Source: Pseudomonas_S sp047607345 (GTDB lineage: Bacteria > Pseudomonadota > Gammaproteobacteria > Xanthomonadales > Xanthomonadaceae). From it: DNA of 36,027 bases. The notes under the pieces are model-generated. The model worked only from the letters and a program-made list of their open reading frames with translations, did no database searches and was not told the origin of the DNA. The translations under genes and the position numbers were made by a program. Shown in pieces: positions 23,246-31,563 of this stretch (position 1 is the stretch's first letter; each line of letters opens with the position of its first letter). The stretch covers positions 1-36,027 of the forward strand of contig JASGDF010000201.1 of the NCBI GenBank assembly GCA_047607345.1, read 5' to 3'.

Positions 23246-23260
23246 ATGTAAACGTTTTCT
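23246..23260. promoter_or_regulatory. LacI-type operator-like site before bglX
   Basis: ATGTAAACGTTTTCT is an imperfect palindrome around CG with the AAACGTTT core of LacI-family operators. It lies 10 bp before the ATG at 23271. A possible -10 box TAGAAT lies at 23232-23237. A repressor here could block transcription of the beta-glucosidase gene. No LacI-type gene is in the window. Confidence 0.5.
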
Positions 23261-23270
23261 CAGGAGCTCC

Positions 23271-25448
23271 ATGGCTGCCGCAGACCGTATCGAATCGTTG
23301 ATCGCCCGCATGACCGTCGAGGAGAAGGTCGGCCAGTTGGGGGTGTTCGCCGACATGGTGCGGCCGTTCGCGCCGGACGTGAACCCGGAGGCCAACGTGC
23401 GCAACGCCGACGAGGTACTGGCGCAGGTCCGCGCCGGTCGGGTCGGCTCATTGTTCAACGGCGTCGGCGCCGAGCTGGGCCGGCAGATCCAGAAGGTGGC
23501 GGTGGAGCAGAGCCGGCTGGGGATCCCGGTGATCCTGGCCGCCGACGTGATCCACGGCATGCGCACGGTGTTCCCGATCCCGCTCGGCGAGGCGGCCAGC
23601 TTCGAGCCGGAACTGGCCGAGCGCACCGCCCGAGCCACCGCGGTCGAGGCCACCGCCGCCGGCATCCACTGGACCTACGCGCCGGCGGTGGACATCGCCC
23701 GCGACCAGCGCTGGGGCCGCGGCGCGGAGGGGGCCGGCGAGGACACCGTGCTCGGCAACGCGTTCGCCGCCGCGCGGGTGCGTGGCTTCCAGGGTCCGGA
23801 CCTGACCGCCGCCGATTCGTTGCTGGCCACGCCCAAGCACTTCGCCGGCTACGGCGCGGTCGCCGCCGGCATGGAATACAACAGCGTGGACATCGCCCCG
23901 CAGACCCTGCGCGACGTGCACCTGCCGCCGTTCAAGGCCGCTTTCGATGCTGGCGCGCTGACGGTGATGACCTCGTTCAACGACATCAACGGGGTGCCGG
24001 CCAGCGCCAACCGCGAGCTGCTGACCGAGATCCTGCGCGGCGAGTGGAAATTCCCCGGCGTGGTGATCTCCGACTACACCGCCGACATGGAGCTGATCGC
24101 CCACGGCTATGCCCGCGACGAGCGCGACGCGACCGCCAAGGCGTTCCTGGCCGGGATGGACATGAGCATGCAGAGCGGCTTCTACGCCGCGCACCTGCCG
24201 GAGCTGGTCGAGCGCGGCGAGGTGCCGATGGCGGCGCTCGACGAGGCGGTGCGGCGGGTGCTGTGGCTCAAGCAGCGGATCGGCCTGCTCGACGATCCGT
24301 ACCGCTCGCTGGATCAGGCGCGCGAGGCCGACACCTCGCACATCCCCGCCCACGACCTGCTCGCGCGCGAGGCGGCGCGGCGCTCGATCGTGCTGCTGAA
24401 GAACGAGGGCCAGGTGCTGCCGCTGAAGCCGAGCGGGCAGAAGATCGCGCTGATCGGCCCGTTCGTGCGCGACCACGAGAACATCGAGGGTTGCTGGACG
24501 CTGTTCGGCGACAAGTCGCGCTATGTGACGCTGGAGGCCGGCGTGCGCGCGGCGATCGGCGACCAGGCCGACCTGCTGGTCGAGCCGGGCTGCGGACTGG
24601 AGGAGGCCATCGACGGCGGGTTCCAGGCCGCGGTGCTGGCGGCGCAGTCGGCCGACGTGGTGGTGCTGGCGCTGGGCGAGCCGCAGCGTTTCAGCGGCGA
24701 GGCGCAGTCGCGCACCGAGATCGTGCTGCCGCCGGTGCAGCAGGCGCTGGCCGAGGCGGTGGCGGCCACCGGCAAGCCGCTGGTGGTGCTGCTGCGCAAC
24801 GGCCGCGCGCTGGCGCTGGCCGGCGCGGTGCGCCACGCCGCGGCGATCGCGGTGACCTGGTACCTGGGCACCCAGACCGGGCATGGCGTGGCCGATGTGT
24901 TGTTCGGCCACTACAGCCCGTCCGCGCGCCTGCCGATCAGCTTCCCGCAGGCGACCGGGCAGCAGCCGTTCTTCTACAACCACATGCGTACCGGGCGTCC
25001 CGAGCTGCCGACGCTGTCGGAGTACAAGGCGCGCTGGCGCGAGATGCCCAACGAGCCGCTGTATCCGTTCGGGCACGGCCTGGGCTACACCACCTTCGAG
25101 TACGGCGTGCCGCAGCTGTCCGCCGCGACGCTGGGCTGGGACGACACGCTGACCGTGACCACCCGGCTGAGCAACACCGGCGCGCGCGCCGGCGAGGAAG
25201 TGGTGCAGCTGTACCTGCACGACCGTGTCGCCAGCCGAGTGCGCCCGGTGCGCGAGCTCAAGGCGTTCCGCAAGGTGCTGCTGCAGCCGGGCGAGAGCGC
25301 CGAGGTGGTGTTCGCGCTGGACCGCCATGCGCTGGCGTTCACCGGCCCGAACGGCGAATTCGGTGCCGAGCCGGGTGTGTTCGACCTGTGGGTGTGCGCC
25401 TCGTCCAAGAGCGGCGAGGCGGTGCAGTTCGAGCTGCTGGCGCCGTAG
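23271..25448 (+). CDS. bglX: Glycoside hydrolase family 3 beta-glucosidase (BglX-like)
   Basis: The 725-residue GH3 enzyme hydrolyses terminal beta-linked glucose or related sugars. The N-terminal TIM-barrel domain contains the nucleophile Asp268 in FPGVVISDYTADMELI. The second domain supplies the candidate acid/base Glu477 in RFSGEAQSRTEI. A fibronectin-like domain closes the protein (about residues 610-715, with SNTGARAGEEVVQLYLHD). Unlike E. coli BglX, it starts MAAADRIESLIARMTVEEK with no signal peptide, so it is likely cytoplasmic and would need an importer for its sugar. AGGAG at 23262-23266 is a good ribosome-binding site. It is far longer than NagZ and lacks its layout, so it is not the GH3 enzyme of murein recycling. 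Confidence 0.92.
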   Translation: MAAADRIESLIARMTVEEKVGQLGVFADMVRPFAPDVNPEANVRNADEVLAQVRAGRVGSLFNGVGAELGRQIQKVAVEQSRLGIPVILAADVIHGMRTVFPIPLGEAASFEPELAERTARATAVEATAAGIHWTYAPAVDIARDQRWGRGAEGAGEDTVLGNAFAAARVRGFQGPDLTAADSLLATPKHFAGYGAVAAGMEYNSVDIAPQTLRDVHLPPFKAAFDAGALTVMTSFNDINGVPASANRELLTEILRGEWKFPGVVISDYTADMELIAHGYARDERDATAKAFLAGMDMSMQSGFYAAHLPELVERGEVPMAALDEAVRRVLWLKQRIGLLDDPYRSLDQAREADTSHIPAHDLLAREAARRSIVLLKNEGQVLPLKPSGQKIALIGPFVRDHENIEGCWTLFGDKSRYVTLEAGVRAAIGDQADLLVEPGCGLEEAIDGGFQAAVLAAQSADVVVLALGEPQRFSGEAQSRTEIVLPPVQQALAEAVAATGKPLVVLLRNGRALALAGAVRHAAAIAVTWYLGTQTGHGVADVLFGHYSPSARLPISFPQATGQQPFFYNHMRTGRPELPTLSEYKARWREMPNEPLYPFGHGLGYTTFEYGVPQLSAATLGWDDTLTVTTRLSNTGARAGEEVVQLYLHDRVASRVRPVRELKAFRKVLLQPGESAEVVFALDRHALAFTGPNGEFGAEPGVFDLWVCASSKSGEAVQFELLAP

Positions 25449-25580
25449 CGCCCGCATGCGCCGGCCAGTCAGATGTGCGGCGGGGGGAGGGCTTCCACGC
25501 GTCTGTCTATGAGTGGCGTCGGCGCGGGGTAGGCAAGGCGCGCGTGGGGGCTTCATGCCGCCAGGGCGGCGCCGGTCGTG

Positions 25581-25608
25581 CCGGGGAAACCCCGGCCGAG
25601 CCGGCTCG
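25581..25608. repeat. Adjacent hairpins in the bglX-permease convergent gap
   Basis: CCGGGGAAACCCCGG (25581-25595) is a perfect 6-bp stem with an AAA loop, followed by the 12-bp palindrome CGAGCCGGCTCG (25597-25608). Both lie between the convergent stops of bglX (25448) and the permease (25648). No T-runs are present, so a bidirectional terminator is only possible. The remaining 200 bp of this gap show no gene. Confidence 0.35.
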
Positions 25609-25647
25609 ACGCCACCGGCAGGTGCCGATGGCGTCGTGGGCAGATGT

Positions 25648-26949
25648 TCAGCGCGCGCGCCGCGGGAACCGGTAGATCACCGCGCCGACCGCTACCGCCA
25701 CCGCCGCGGCCAGCAGGTTCTGCCAGCTCGCGCTGGCCAGCAGCGCCAGGGTCAGCAGCAGCGCCAGTATCGGGATCAGCGGGCCGCCGGGCAGGCGCAG
25801 CGCGCCCGGATGCTCGCGGTAGCGGCGCGCCAGCACCAGCACCGCCGCGGCGGTGCCGAGGTAGGCCAGCAGCCGGGTGACCATCGACAGCAGCGCGAGC
25901 TGCTCGAACGAGCCGCTCAACGCCAGCGCCAGCGAGATCGCGAACTGCACCAGGATCGCCACATACGGGGTGTGGAAGCGCGGATGCACTGCCGCGACCG
26001 CCTTCGGCCCGTAGCCGTCCTGCGCCAGCGCATACAGGAAGCGTGGCCCCAGCATCACCGTGTTGCTGGTGGTGCCGAGGATCGAGATCGTCGCGCCGAC
26101 GGTCAGCAGCAGCGCCAGCCCTTCGCCGCCGAACTGCGCGGCGGCGTCGGCCAGCGGCGTGCCCGAGGTGGCCAGTCCCGGCAGCGTGCCCTGCGCGACC
26201 AGCTGCACCAGCACGTAGATCGCGGTCACGGTGACGATCATCACCATCAGCGCGAACGGGAGGTCGCGGCGTGGGTTGCGGTACTCGCCGGCCGCGGCCG
26301 GAATGTTCTCGAAGCCGGCATAGGCGAACAGCAGCAGCAACGCGGCCTGGCCGAAGTTGGCGTAGTCGTGCGGGTCCGGGCGCGGGCCGCCCAGCGCCTG
26401 GCCCCAGTCGATGTGGAGCAGGCCCAGCGCGACGAACACCAGCAACGGCACCAGCTTGCCGACCACCAGGATCACCCCGGTGCGCGCGGCCGAGCGTATC
26501 CCGATCACGTTGATCGCGGTCAGCGCGCCGAGCGAACCGGCCACCACCAGCAGCCGGCCGCCACCGGCGTCGGCGGCCGGCCAGAAGCGCGCCACCGCGT
26601 CGGCCAGCGCATTGCCAAGCGCGGCCGCCGAGCTGATCCGGGTCAGCCAGATCGTCCAGCCGACCTGGAAGCCGGCGAACGGGCCGAATGCCTCGCGGGC
26701 ATAGAGGTAGCTGCCGCCGGGGCGGTCGAAATAGCTCGCGGCCTGCGCATAGCAGGCCACCAGCAACGCGACCGCGACCCCGGCCAGCACCACCGAGGCC
26801 AGGCTGAAGGCGCCCAGATGCAGGAAAACCAGCGCCGGCATCAGATAGATGCCGCTGCCGATCACGTCGTTGATCGATAGTCCGACGATCTGCCAGCGGC
26901 CGACCGCGCGCAGCAGCCGCGGCTCGCGCTCCTGGGCCGGCGCGCTCAT
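25648..26949 (-). CDS. APC superfamily amino acid/peptide-like permease
   Basis: The 433-residue membrane protein has twelve predicted helices and an APC fold. The first helix shows the broken glycine motif GLSINDVIGSGIYLMPAL, where GSGIY marks the substrate site, and helix 6 has LLLLFAYAGFENIPAAAGEYRNPRR, the FAYAGFE signature. The start ATG at 26949 overlaps the stop of the L,D-transpeptidase-like gene by four bases. Substrates of such permeases are amino acids or related amines; here the neighbours suggest products of murein peptide breakdown (inference). It ends 199 bp before the bglX stop. APC proteins seldom carry peptides, so a free amino acid is more likely than a dipeptide. Confidence 0.9.
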   Translation of the reverse strand: MSAPAQEREPRLLRAVGRWQIVGLSINDVIGSGIYLMPALVFLHLGAFSLASVVLAGVAVALLVACYAQAASYFDRPGGSYLYAREAFGPFAGFQVGWTIWLTRISSAAALGNALADAVARFWPAADAGGGRLLVVAGSLGALTAINVIGIRSAARTGVILVVGKLVPLLVFVALGLLHIDWGQALGGPRPDPHDYANFGQAALLLLFAYAGFENIPAAAGEYRNPRRDLPFALMVMIVTVTAIYVLVQLVAQGTLPGLATSGTPLADAAAQFGGEGLALLLTVGATISILGTTSNTVMLGPRFLYALAQDGYGPKAVAAVHPRFHTPYVAILVQFAISLALALSGSFEQLALLSMVTRLLAYLGTAAAVLVLARRYREHPGALRLPGGPLIPILALLLTLALLASASWQNLLAAAVAVAVGAVIYRFPRRAR

Positions 26950-27716
26950 CGCGCGTCCTCCAGCGCCGGCAGCGCCCAGGCGGCGCGCAGGCGCCGATAC
27001 TCGGCGCGCGGCAGCAGCACCAGGCGCGGTGTCGCCTTCGGGTCCAGCCAGGCCAGCAGGCGCTGCATGTTGGCCGGCTCCATCGCGGTGCAGCCGGCGG
27101 TGGCCTCGCCGGGGGTACGCCACAGGTGGGCGAAGATGCAGCTGCCGTGGCCGGGCAGGTTGCGCGGGTTGTGCTCGATCACGAAGCCTTCGCGGTAGCG
27201 CACGTCGCCGTCCTGGTGCAGGTCGCGGCGCATCGGTTCGCTGGAGCCCTTCACCGCCTCGGCGCCGACCTGATCGGCGTCGACGATGCGGTTGTAGAGC
27301 GGTGAGTCGGACACGTCCACGCACCAGTGGCTGGCTTGCATCGGCTGGTAGGGCATCGCGCTGTCGATGCGGCCGGCATAGCCGAACGCGGTGCCGATCG
27401 CGAACACGCCGGCCGGGCTGCGGCCATCGCCTTCGTGCTTGTGCGGGCCGTCGGTCTGGGCCGGGCTCAGGCCCTCGCCCCAGGCGCTGCCGTTGCGGCC
27501 GACCGCCACCGTGAAGGCCGGTGCCGCGGCCTGCCAGCGGCCGTGCCTGCGTTCGAAGGTCTGCAGCAGGCCCTGGTGCGCATTCCAGTCCGGGGTGACC
27601 ACGACGACCAGTTGGTCCGCGTGCTCGGTCGGCGGCGCGGCGAGCACGGGCGTACACGCCAGCAGGGCCAGCGGGGCCAGCGCGCGCAGCAGCGTCAGGG
27701 GAAGAAAGCGGGTCAT
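26946..27716 (-). CDS. Secreted YkuD-domain (L,D-transpeptidase family) protein
   Basis: The 256-residue protein has a Sec signal peptide (cleavage near VLA-APP, residues 26-27) and a YkuD domain of the COG3786 type. The catalytic motif is visible: His197 in CIFAHLW and Cys209 in ATAGCTAM. A cysteine also occurs in the signal peptide as LLAC, which is a poor lipobox. YkuD enzymes cut or join peptide stems of peptidoglycan at L,D bonds. There is no LysM domain, so anchoring to the wall is not obvious. The ATG at 27716 starts the signal peptide; the longer frame to 27806 adds non-secretory residues. It lies 14 bp after the RpiR-type regulator and overlaps the permease start, so the three share a message. 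Confidence 0.88.
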   Translation of the reverse strand: MTRFLPLTLLRALAPLALLACTPVLAAPPTEHADQLVVVVTPDWNAHQGLLQTFERRHGRWQAAAPAFTVAVGRNGSAWGEGLSPAQTDGPHKHEGDGRSPAGVFAIGTAFGYAGRIDSAMPYQPMQASHWCVDVSDSPLYNRIVDADQVGAEAVKGSSEPMRRDLHQDGDVRYREGFVIEHNPRNLPGHGSCIFAHLWRTPGEATAGCTAMEPANMQRLLAWLDPKATPRLVLLPRAEYRRLRAAWALPALEDAR

Positions 27717-27730
27717 GCGGGGCTCCGGGA

Positions 27731-28579
27731 TCAGGATTCGAGCAGGCGCTGCACCCGCTCCAGGTTGTTGGCCAGTTCGCGGTGGCGGCCGGGGTTGGCC
27801 TGGCACAGCAGTACGAACACGAAATCGAGCAGGTATTGCAGGGAGGCGCGATAGAGCAGCTGGGCGATGTGCGGCGCCGGATCGTGCGCGGAGATCGCCA
27901 GCGAGGCATCGGCCATCGCGCGCAGCGGGTTGGAGGTGTGGCGGGTGATCGACACCAGCTTGCCGCCGCTGGCCTGGAACTCGCGCGCGACGTGGCTGAG
28001 CTGTGGCAACTGGCCGAACTCGGAGAACATCAGCAGCACGTCGTCGTCGCGCACCGCCGAGAGGTTGGACAGCAGCAGGATTGAGTCAGCGTGGTGCACG
28101 CTGAGCACTCCAAGCAGCGACAGCCGCATCGCGAACTCGCGCGCGAACAGGCCATCGTCGCCGATGCCGCAGACGAACACCTTGCCGGCGCCGTCGAGCA
28201 GCTTGACGATCGCCTCCAGGTGGGCGCGCGGGTTGAGCAGCCGGGTTTCCTCCTCGGAGGCGGCCTTGCTGGCGCGCAGGGCGAGGTCGAGACGGACGTA
28301 GGCGTCGCCATCGCCTTCGCTGGCGCGCTGGCGCGGCGGCGGATTGCCGGCGCGGGCGATGGCCTCGCCGACCGAGTATTTCAGGTCGGGATAGCCCTTG
28401 AAGCCGAACTTCTGGCTGAACTTGACCACGCTCGACTGACTGATGCCCAGCGCGCTGGCCAGCTGCTGGGAGGAGTAATCGCGCAGCAGGTGGGCATTGT
28501 CGACGATGAAATCGGCAATGCGCTTTTCGATCGCCGACATGCCTTCGCGCTCGGCGCGGATTTTCACCAGAGGGGGCAT
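27731..28579 (-). CDS. RpiR/MurR-family transcriptional regulator
   Basis: The 282-residue protein has an RpiR-type helix-turn-helix (about residues 1-77, with SSQQLASALGISQSSVVKFSQKFGFKGY) and a SIS domain (about residues 120-250). The SIS domain is unusual: the first loop reads GIGDDG (138-143) where sugar-phosphate binders have a serine or threonine, and the segment usually SxSGxT reads SEFGQL (186-191). It therefore may sense something other than a sugar phosphate. ATG 28579 is taken as start because homologues open MPPL-like; an in-frame ATG at 28606 overlaps an 11-bp palindrome. It lies within a run of peptide-processing genes, 76 bp after the epimerase, and probably controls them and the divergent receptor. 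Confidence 0.88.
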   Translation of the reverse strand: MPPLVKIRAEREGMSAIEKRIADFIVDNAHLLRDYSSQQLASALGISQSSVVKFSQKFGFKGYPDLKYSVGEAIARAGNPPPRQRASEGDGDAYVRLDLALRASKAASEEETRLLNPRAHLEAIVKLLDGAGKVFVCGIGDDGLFAREFAMRLSLLGVLSVHHADSILLLSNLSAVRDDDVLLMFSEFGQLPQLSHVAREFQASGGKLVSITRHTSNPLRAMADASLAISAHDPAPHIAQLLYRASLQYLLDFVFVLLCQANPGRHRELANNLERVQRLLES

Positions 28580-28604
28580 GGCAGGTGCGTGGTCTCCGCG
28601 CGGC

Positions 28605-28615
28605 ATTGACTCAAT
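28605..28615. promoter_or_regulatory. 11-bp palindrome upstream of the regulator gene
   Basis: ATTGACTCAAT is symmetric apart from its central base and lies 25 bp before the preferred regulator start. It covers the alternative start codon at 28606. It could be an autoregulatory site; its sequence is unlike the GTGTTAMAC boxes at 31229 and 31311, so it may not be bound by the same protein. Confidence 0.35.
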
Positions 28616-28655
28616 CTATCGGGTTTCGGGTTGCGCGTCGTGGATCCCCAGGTCG

Positions 28656-29753
28656 TCACTGGCCCAGCAGCTCGAGCCCACGGATCTCGCGGATACCCAG
28701 TCCCGGCGCGTCGGTGATGCTGATCTCCGATTCGTTGAAGATCACCCCGCCCTCGACCGGGTTGAACTGGCCCAGCGACGGACCGTCCAGGTCGATCTTG
28801 GTGATCACATCCGACTTGGCCACCGCCAGGTGTACCGCGGCCGCCACGCTGATGCTCGATTCGAGCATGCAGCCGATCATGCATGGCACCCCGTACAGCC
28901 CGGCGATGTCGGTGGTACGGATCGCGTTGGACAACCCGCCGGTCTTCATCAGCTTGATGTTGATGATGTCGGCGGCGCGGCGCTGGATCAGCTCGAACAC
29001 CTGGGTCGGGGAGAACACGCTCTCGTCGGCCATCACCGGCGTGTCGACCCGCTCGGTGACGTACTTGAGCCCGTCGATGTCGTTGGCCTTGACCGGCTGC
29101 TCCAGCAGTTCCAGCACCACCCCGGCCTCCTCCAGCGTGTGCATCGCGTGCACCGCCTGCTTGGCGGTCCAGCCCTGGTTGGCGTCCAGCCGCAGCAGCG
29201 CGCGGCCGGCGACCGCGGCGTGGATCGCCTTGACCCGCTCCACGTCCAGCCCGATGTCCTTGCCGACCTTGATCTTCAGCGAGTCGAAGCCGCGCGCCAC
29301 CGCCGACAGCGAGTCGGCCACCATCTTGTCGATGTGGTCCACGCTGATGGTGATGTCGGTGGTGATCACCGGATCGCCGCCGCCGAGCATGCGGTACAGC
29401 GGCGCGCCGTACAGCTGCGCCCACAGGTCGTAGACCGCGATCTCGACCGCGGCCTTGGCGCTGGTGTTGCGCTCCATCGAGGACTGAATCAGCGCGGTGA
29501 TGTGGTTGAGATCGGCGATGTCCTGGCCGATCAGGCGCGGTGCGATGTGGCGGGAGATCGCCTCGATGATCGAGCCATGGGTGTCGCCGGTGATCGGTGG
29601 TGTCGGTGGGGCCTCGCCGTGGCCGACGTGGCCACTGTCGGTATGGATCAGCACCACCACGTCCTCGACCGTCTCCACGGTGCGCAGCGCGGTCTTGAAC
29701 GGAGTCTTGAGCGGCACGCGCAGCATGCCGAGCTGGATCTTGGTGATCTTCAT
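28656..29753 (-). CDS. Dipeptide epimerase of the enolase superfamily (L-Ala-D/L-Glu type)
   Basis: The 365-residue enzyme belongs to the muconate-lactonising subgroup. All active-site residues of L-Ala-D/L-Glu epimerases are visible: Lys160 and Lys162 in SLKIKVG, metal ligands Asp190 (LDANQGW), Glu218 (LLEQPV) and Asp243 (MADESV), Lys267 in NIKLMKTGG, and the specificity motif Asp321-x-Asp323 (DLDGP) that binds the dipeptide amino group. The numbering agrees closely with the B. subtilis enzyme. It converts L-Ala-D-Glu from murein to L-Ala-L-Glu so that ordinary peptidases can use it. No signal peptide is present, so it is cytoplasmic. Its start overlaps the upstream NlpC/P60 stop by four bases (ATGA). 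Confidence 0.93.
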   Translation of the reverse strand: MKITKIQLGMLRVPLKTPFKTALRTVETVEDVVVLIHTDSGHVGHGEAPPTPPITGDTHGSIIEAISRHIAPRLIGQDIADLNHITALIQSSMERNTSAKAAVEIAVYDLWAQLYGAPLYRMLGGGDPVITTDITISVDHIDKMVADSLSAVARGFDSLKIKVGKDIGLDVERVKAIHAAVAGRALLRLDANQGWTAKQAVHAMHTLEEAGVVLELLEQPVKANDIDGLKYVTERVDTPVMADESVFSPTQVFELIQRRAADIINIKLMKTGGLSNAIRTTDIAGLYGVPCMIGCMLESSISVAAAVHLAVAKSDVITKIDLDGPSLGQFNPVEGGVIFNESEISITDAPGLGIREIRGLELLGQ

Positions 29754-31207
29754 GGGGACACGGTGCTGGAGGGCAGGCGCTTGATGCTGGTGATGCGGTC
29801 GACGTAGAGGGTGTCGCGGTCGCTGTGCAGCGGCTCCAGCGGCGTGACCGACACGCCGCTCAGCGGCGTGCGCACCAGCTGGCCATCGCGATTGATCCAG
29901 CTGGTGCCGGCGGTGTCGTGGATCACCCAGGTCTGGCCGCGGTCATGGCCGATCACCATCATGACGTGGCCGGGGATGTAGACCAGGTCGCCGGCGCGCA
30001 GCGACTGCAGCACGGCCAGGCGTCCGGCGCGGTCCCGCGCCGGCGGCAGCGGCACCGATGCCAGCGCGGGACTGACCGACTGCGCGCTGGTGTTGCGCGG
30101 CAACAGCACGCCGACGCTGCGGTAGATCTCCGAGACGAAGCCGCTGCAGTCGCGTGCGTCGAAGGTGTGGCCCCAGCCATAGCGCTCGCCGAGGAACTTG
30201 AACGCCTGGTTGATCAGGTTGGCCGGCGTGGCCGGCAGGTAGTCGGCGGCGGTGTCGGCGATGCGCGGCAGCAGCGCGGGCGCGAAATCCAGGCTGCCGT
30301 CGTCGCGCCGTACCGGCAGGTCCAGCACCCACGAGGTGTAGGGATACTGGCCGTTGACCGCGGCGTCGGCCGGCCAGTCCGCGCGCAGCGGCAGGCGGAT
30401 GCCCATGTCCAGTTGCAGGGCCGACAGCGCCGGTCGCTGCGGGGTGTAGGTCGTGTGCAGCACGCCGCCGGTGACGATCCGCACCGGCGTGCGCTGCGCG
30501 TAGCCGAGCACCTGCGCGCGGCTGCCCAGCGCGACGCGGTCCTTGGCGATCCAGGCGCGGTAGCGGGTGCTGGCGACGAACCACCACTGCCCATCGCGGC
30601 TTTCATGCAGCACCGCGACCGCATCGCCCGGGAACAGCGCCGATTCCTGGAAGCGGTCGAGGTCGACTTCGCCGGGGTTGAAGAACACCCGCCGCGCGGT
30701 CGGGAAGTTGCGCAGCGCGGCGCGCTCGACCACCAGGCCGAAGCGCGGCGTGATCGCCGCCGGCAGCCGGTCGAGCGCGAGGTCGTCGAGCAGCGCGTCG
30801 AGCGCGGCGTCGTCGAGCTGGGTGCCGTGTTCATCGAACAGCGCGCGCGCTGGCCGCGGCGCCAGCGCCTGGATGTTGGCGGCGACCTCGCTGCCCGGCA
30901 CGGTGGCGGGCAACTTGGCCAGGTCCTCGATGTGCGGGTCGGTGGCGATCATGCGCGCGTTCTGCGTGGCGATCGCCGCCGGGGTCAGATAGGGCTGGTT
31001 CGGCGCCGGCAGGCGTGCGGTCCAGTAGCCCGGTGTCAGCTGCGGGGCCTGGGGATCCACCAGTACCGCCGGTGCCGGCGCGCTGGTCTCGCCGGTGGCC
31101 CAGGCCGGGGGTGCGGCGACGCACGCGATCGCGAGCAATACGGCCAGTCGGGTTCCGGTGGCTGTCCGGCGTTGGTACGAAGGGGCTAGGATCGGGGAGC
31201 GCTTCAT
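29750..31207 (-). CDS. Secreted SH3 / NlpC-P60 peptidase
   Basis: The 485-residue protein starts with a signal peptide (hydrophobic residues 20-32, likely cleavage near AWA-TG). Two SH3-like regions follow (about 155-225 and 245-300) and a C-terminal NlpC/P60 domain (about 330-470) with catalytic Cys354 in ARDCSGFVSEIYRS, His414 in IPGHVMMVIG and His430 as third polar residue. Enzymes with this layout cut gamma-D-Glu-DAP bonds in murein peptides and release L-Ala-D-Glu, the substrate of the next gene's enzyme. The stop overlaps the epimerase start, so the pair is coupled. It is the first gene of the minus-strand run, with two palindromic boxes upstream. Cleavage specificity is inferred. Confidence 0.92.
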   Translation of the reverse strand: MKRSPILAPSYQRRTATGTRLAVLLAIACVAAPPAWATGETSAPAPAVLVDPQAPQLTPGYWTARLPAPNQPYLTPAAIATQNARMIATDPHIEDLAKLPATVPGSEVAANIQALAPRPARALFDEHGTQLDDAALDALLDDLALDRLPAAITPRFGLVVERAALRNFPTARRVFFNPGEVDLDRFQESALFPGDAVAVLHESRDGQWWFVASTRYRAWIAKDRVALGSRAQVLGYAQRTPVRIVTGGVLHTTYTPQRPALSALQLDMGIRLPLRADWPADAAVNGQYPYTSWVLDLPVRRDDGSLDFAPALLPRIADTAADYLPATPANLINQAFKFLGERYGWGHTFDARDCSGFVSEIYRSVGVLLPRNTSAQSVSPALASVPLPPARDRAGRLAVLQSLRAGDLVYIPGHVMMVIGHDRGQTWVIHDTAGTSWINRDGQLVRTPLSGVSVTPLEPLHSDRDTLYVDRITSIKRLPSSTVSP

Positions 31208-31228
31208 GGTATTTCCAGGTCTCGTGGC

Positions 31229-31322
31229 CGTGTTACACCGCAGTTTTGAAGAATACTTGTTTCGCGTGCTTTATGGGGATGGAATAATTTATTGACTTCT
31301 GGGTCTGGCGCGTGTTAAACCG
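31229..31322. promoter_or_regulatory. Pair of 12-bp palindromic boxes between divergent genes
   Basis: CGTGTTACACCG (31229-31240) and CGTGTTAAACCG (31311-31322) differ by one base. The first contains a perfect GTGT-T-ACAC palindrome. Their centres are 82 bp apart. The first lies 22 bp before the NlpC/P60 start, and the second sits on the -10 of the predicted receptor promoter. One regulator bound at both sites could switch off both directions. The RpiR-type protein of the operon is the likeliest, but the binding protein is not shown. Confidence 0.55.
31292..31320 (+). promoter_or_regulatory. Promoter for the TonB-dependent receptor gene
   Basis: TTGACT (31292-31297) is followed after 17 bp by TTAAAC (31315-31320). 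An AT-rich GGAATAATTTA directly upstream resembles an UP element. The expected start lies near 31327, leaving a leader of about 350 nt before the ATG at 31675. The -10 is a weak match and overlaps a palindromic box, which fits repression. Confidence 0.55.
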
Positions 31323-31516
31323 GCGCCGAGCGCGCTCCGGTCCGCCGTCAGTATCCAGGGGATGGCCGTCGATTGCAGGCCCGTCGTCCCGATGTCGTGC
31401 ATGGGGGCGATGAGGGGACGGGGAACGTTCGCCGGGGCCGCGCAGGCGGGCCCGGCGCGTAGCAGGCCGACAGACACGGACGCGTTCGGCGAAATCTCCC
31501 AGGGAAGGTTGCAAGA

Positions 31517-31563
31517 CCACCTCCGGGTGGGCCATGCGCGATTGCGGGCGGTGTACTGCCCGC
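31517..31563 (+). other. Two hairpins in the receptor gene leader
   Basis: CCACC-TCCG-GGTGG (31517-31530) closes on a C(UCCG)G loop, a member of the extra-stable UNCG class. GCGGGCGG-TGTA-CTGCCCGC (31544-31563) forms an 8-bp stem with one G-U pair. The leader 31327-31674 is long but resembles no riboswitch class I could recognise, and holds no convincing small gene. The region from 31208 to 31674 otherwise contains only the operator-like boxes and the promoter. Confidence 0.4.

Noticed and set aside
23271..25448. NagZ-type hexosaminidase for murein recycling
   Set aside because: At 725 residues with a C-terminal fibronectin-like domain and a second-domain acid/base it fits BglX-type GH3 enzymes and not the short single-domain NagZ.
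25513..26880. Plus-strand frame of 455 codons opposite the APC permease
   Set aside because: Arg/Gln/His-rich translation with no domain; the minus strand encodes a clear twelve-helix permease.
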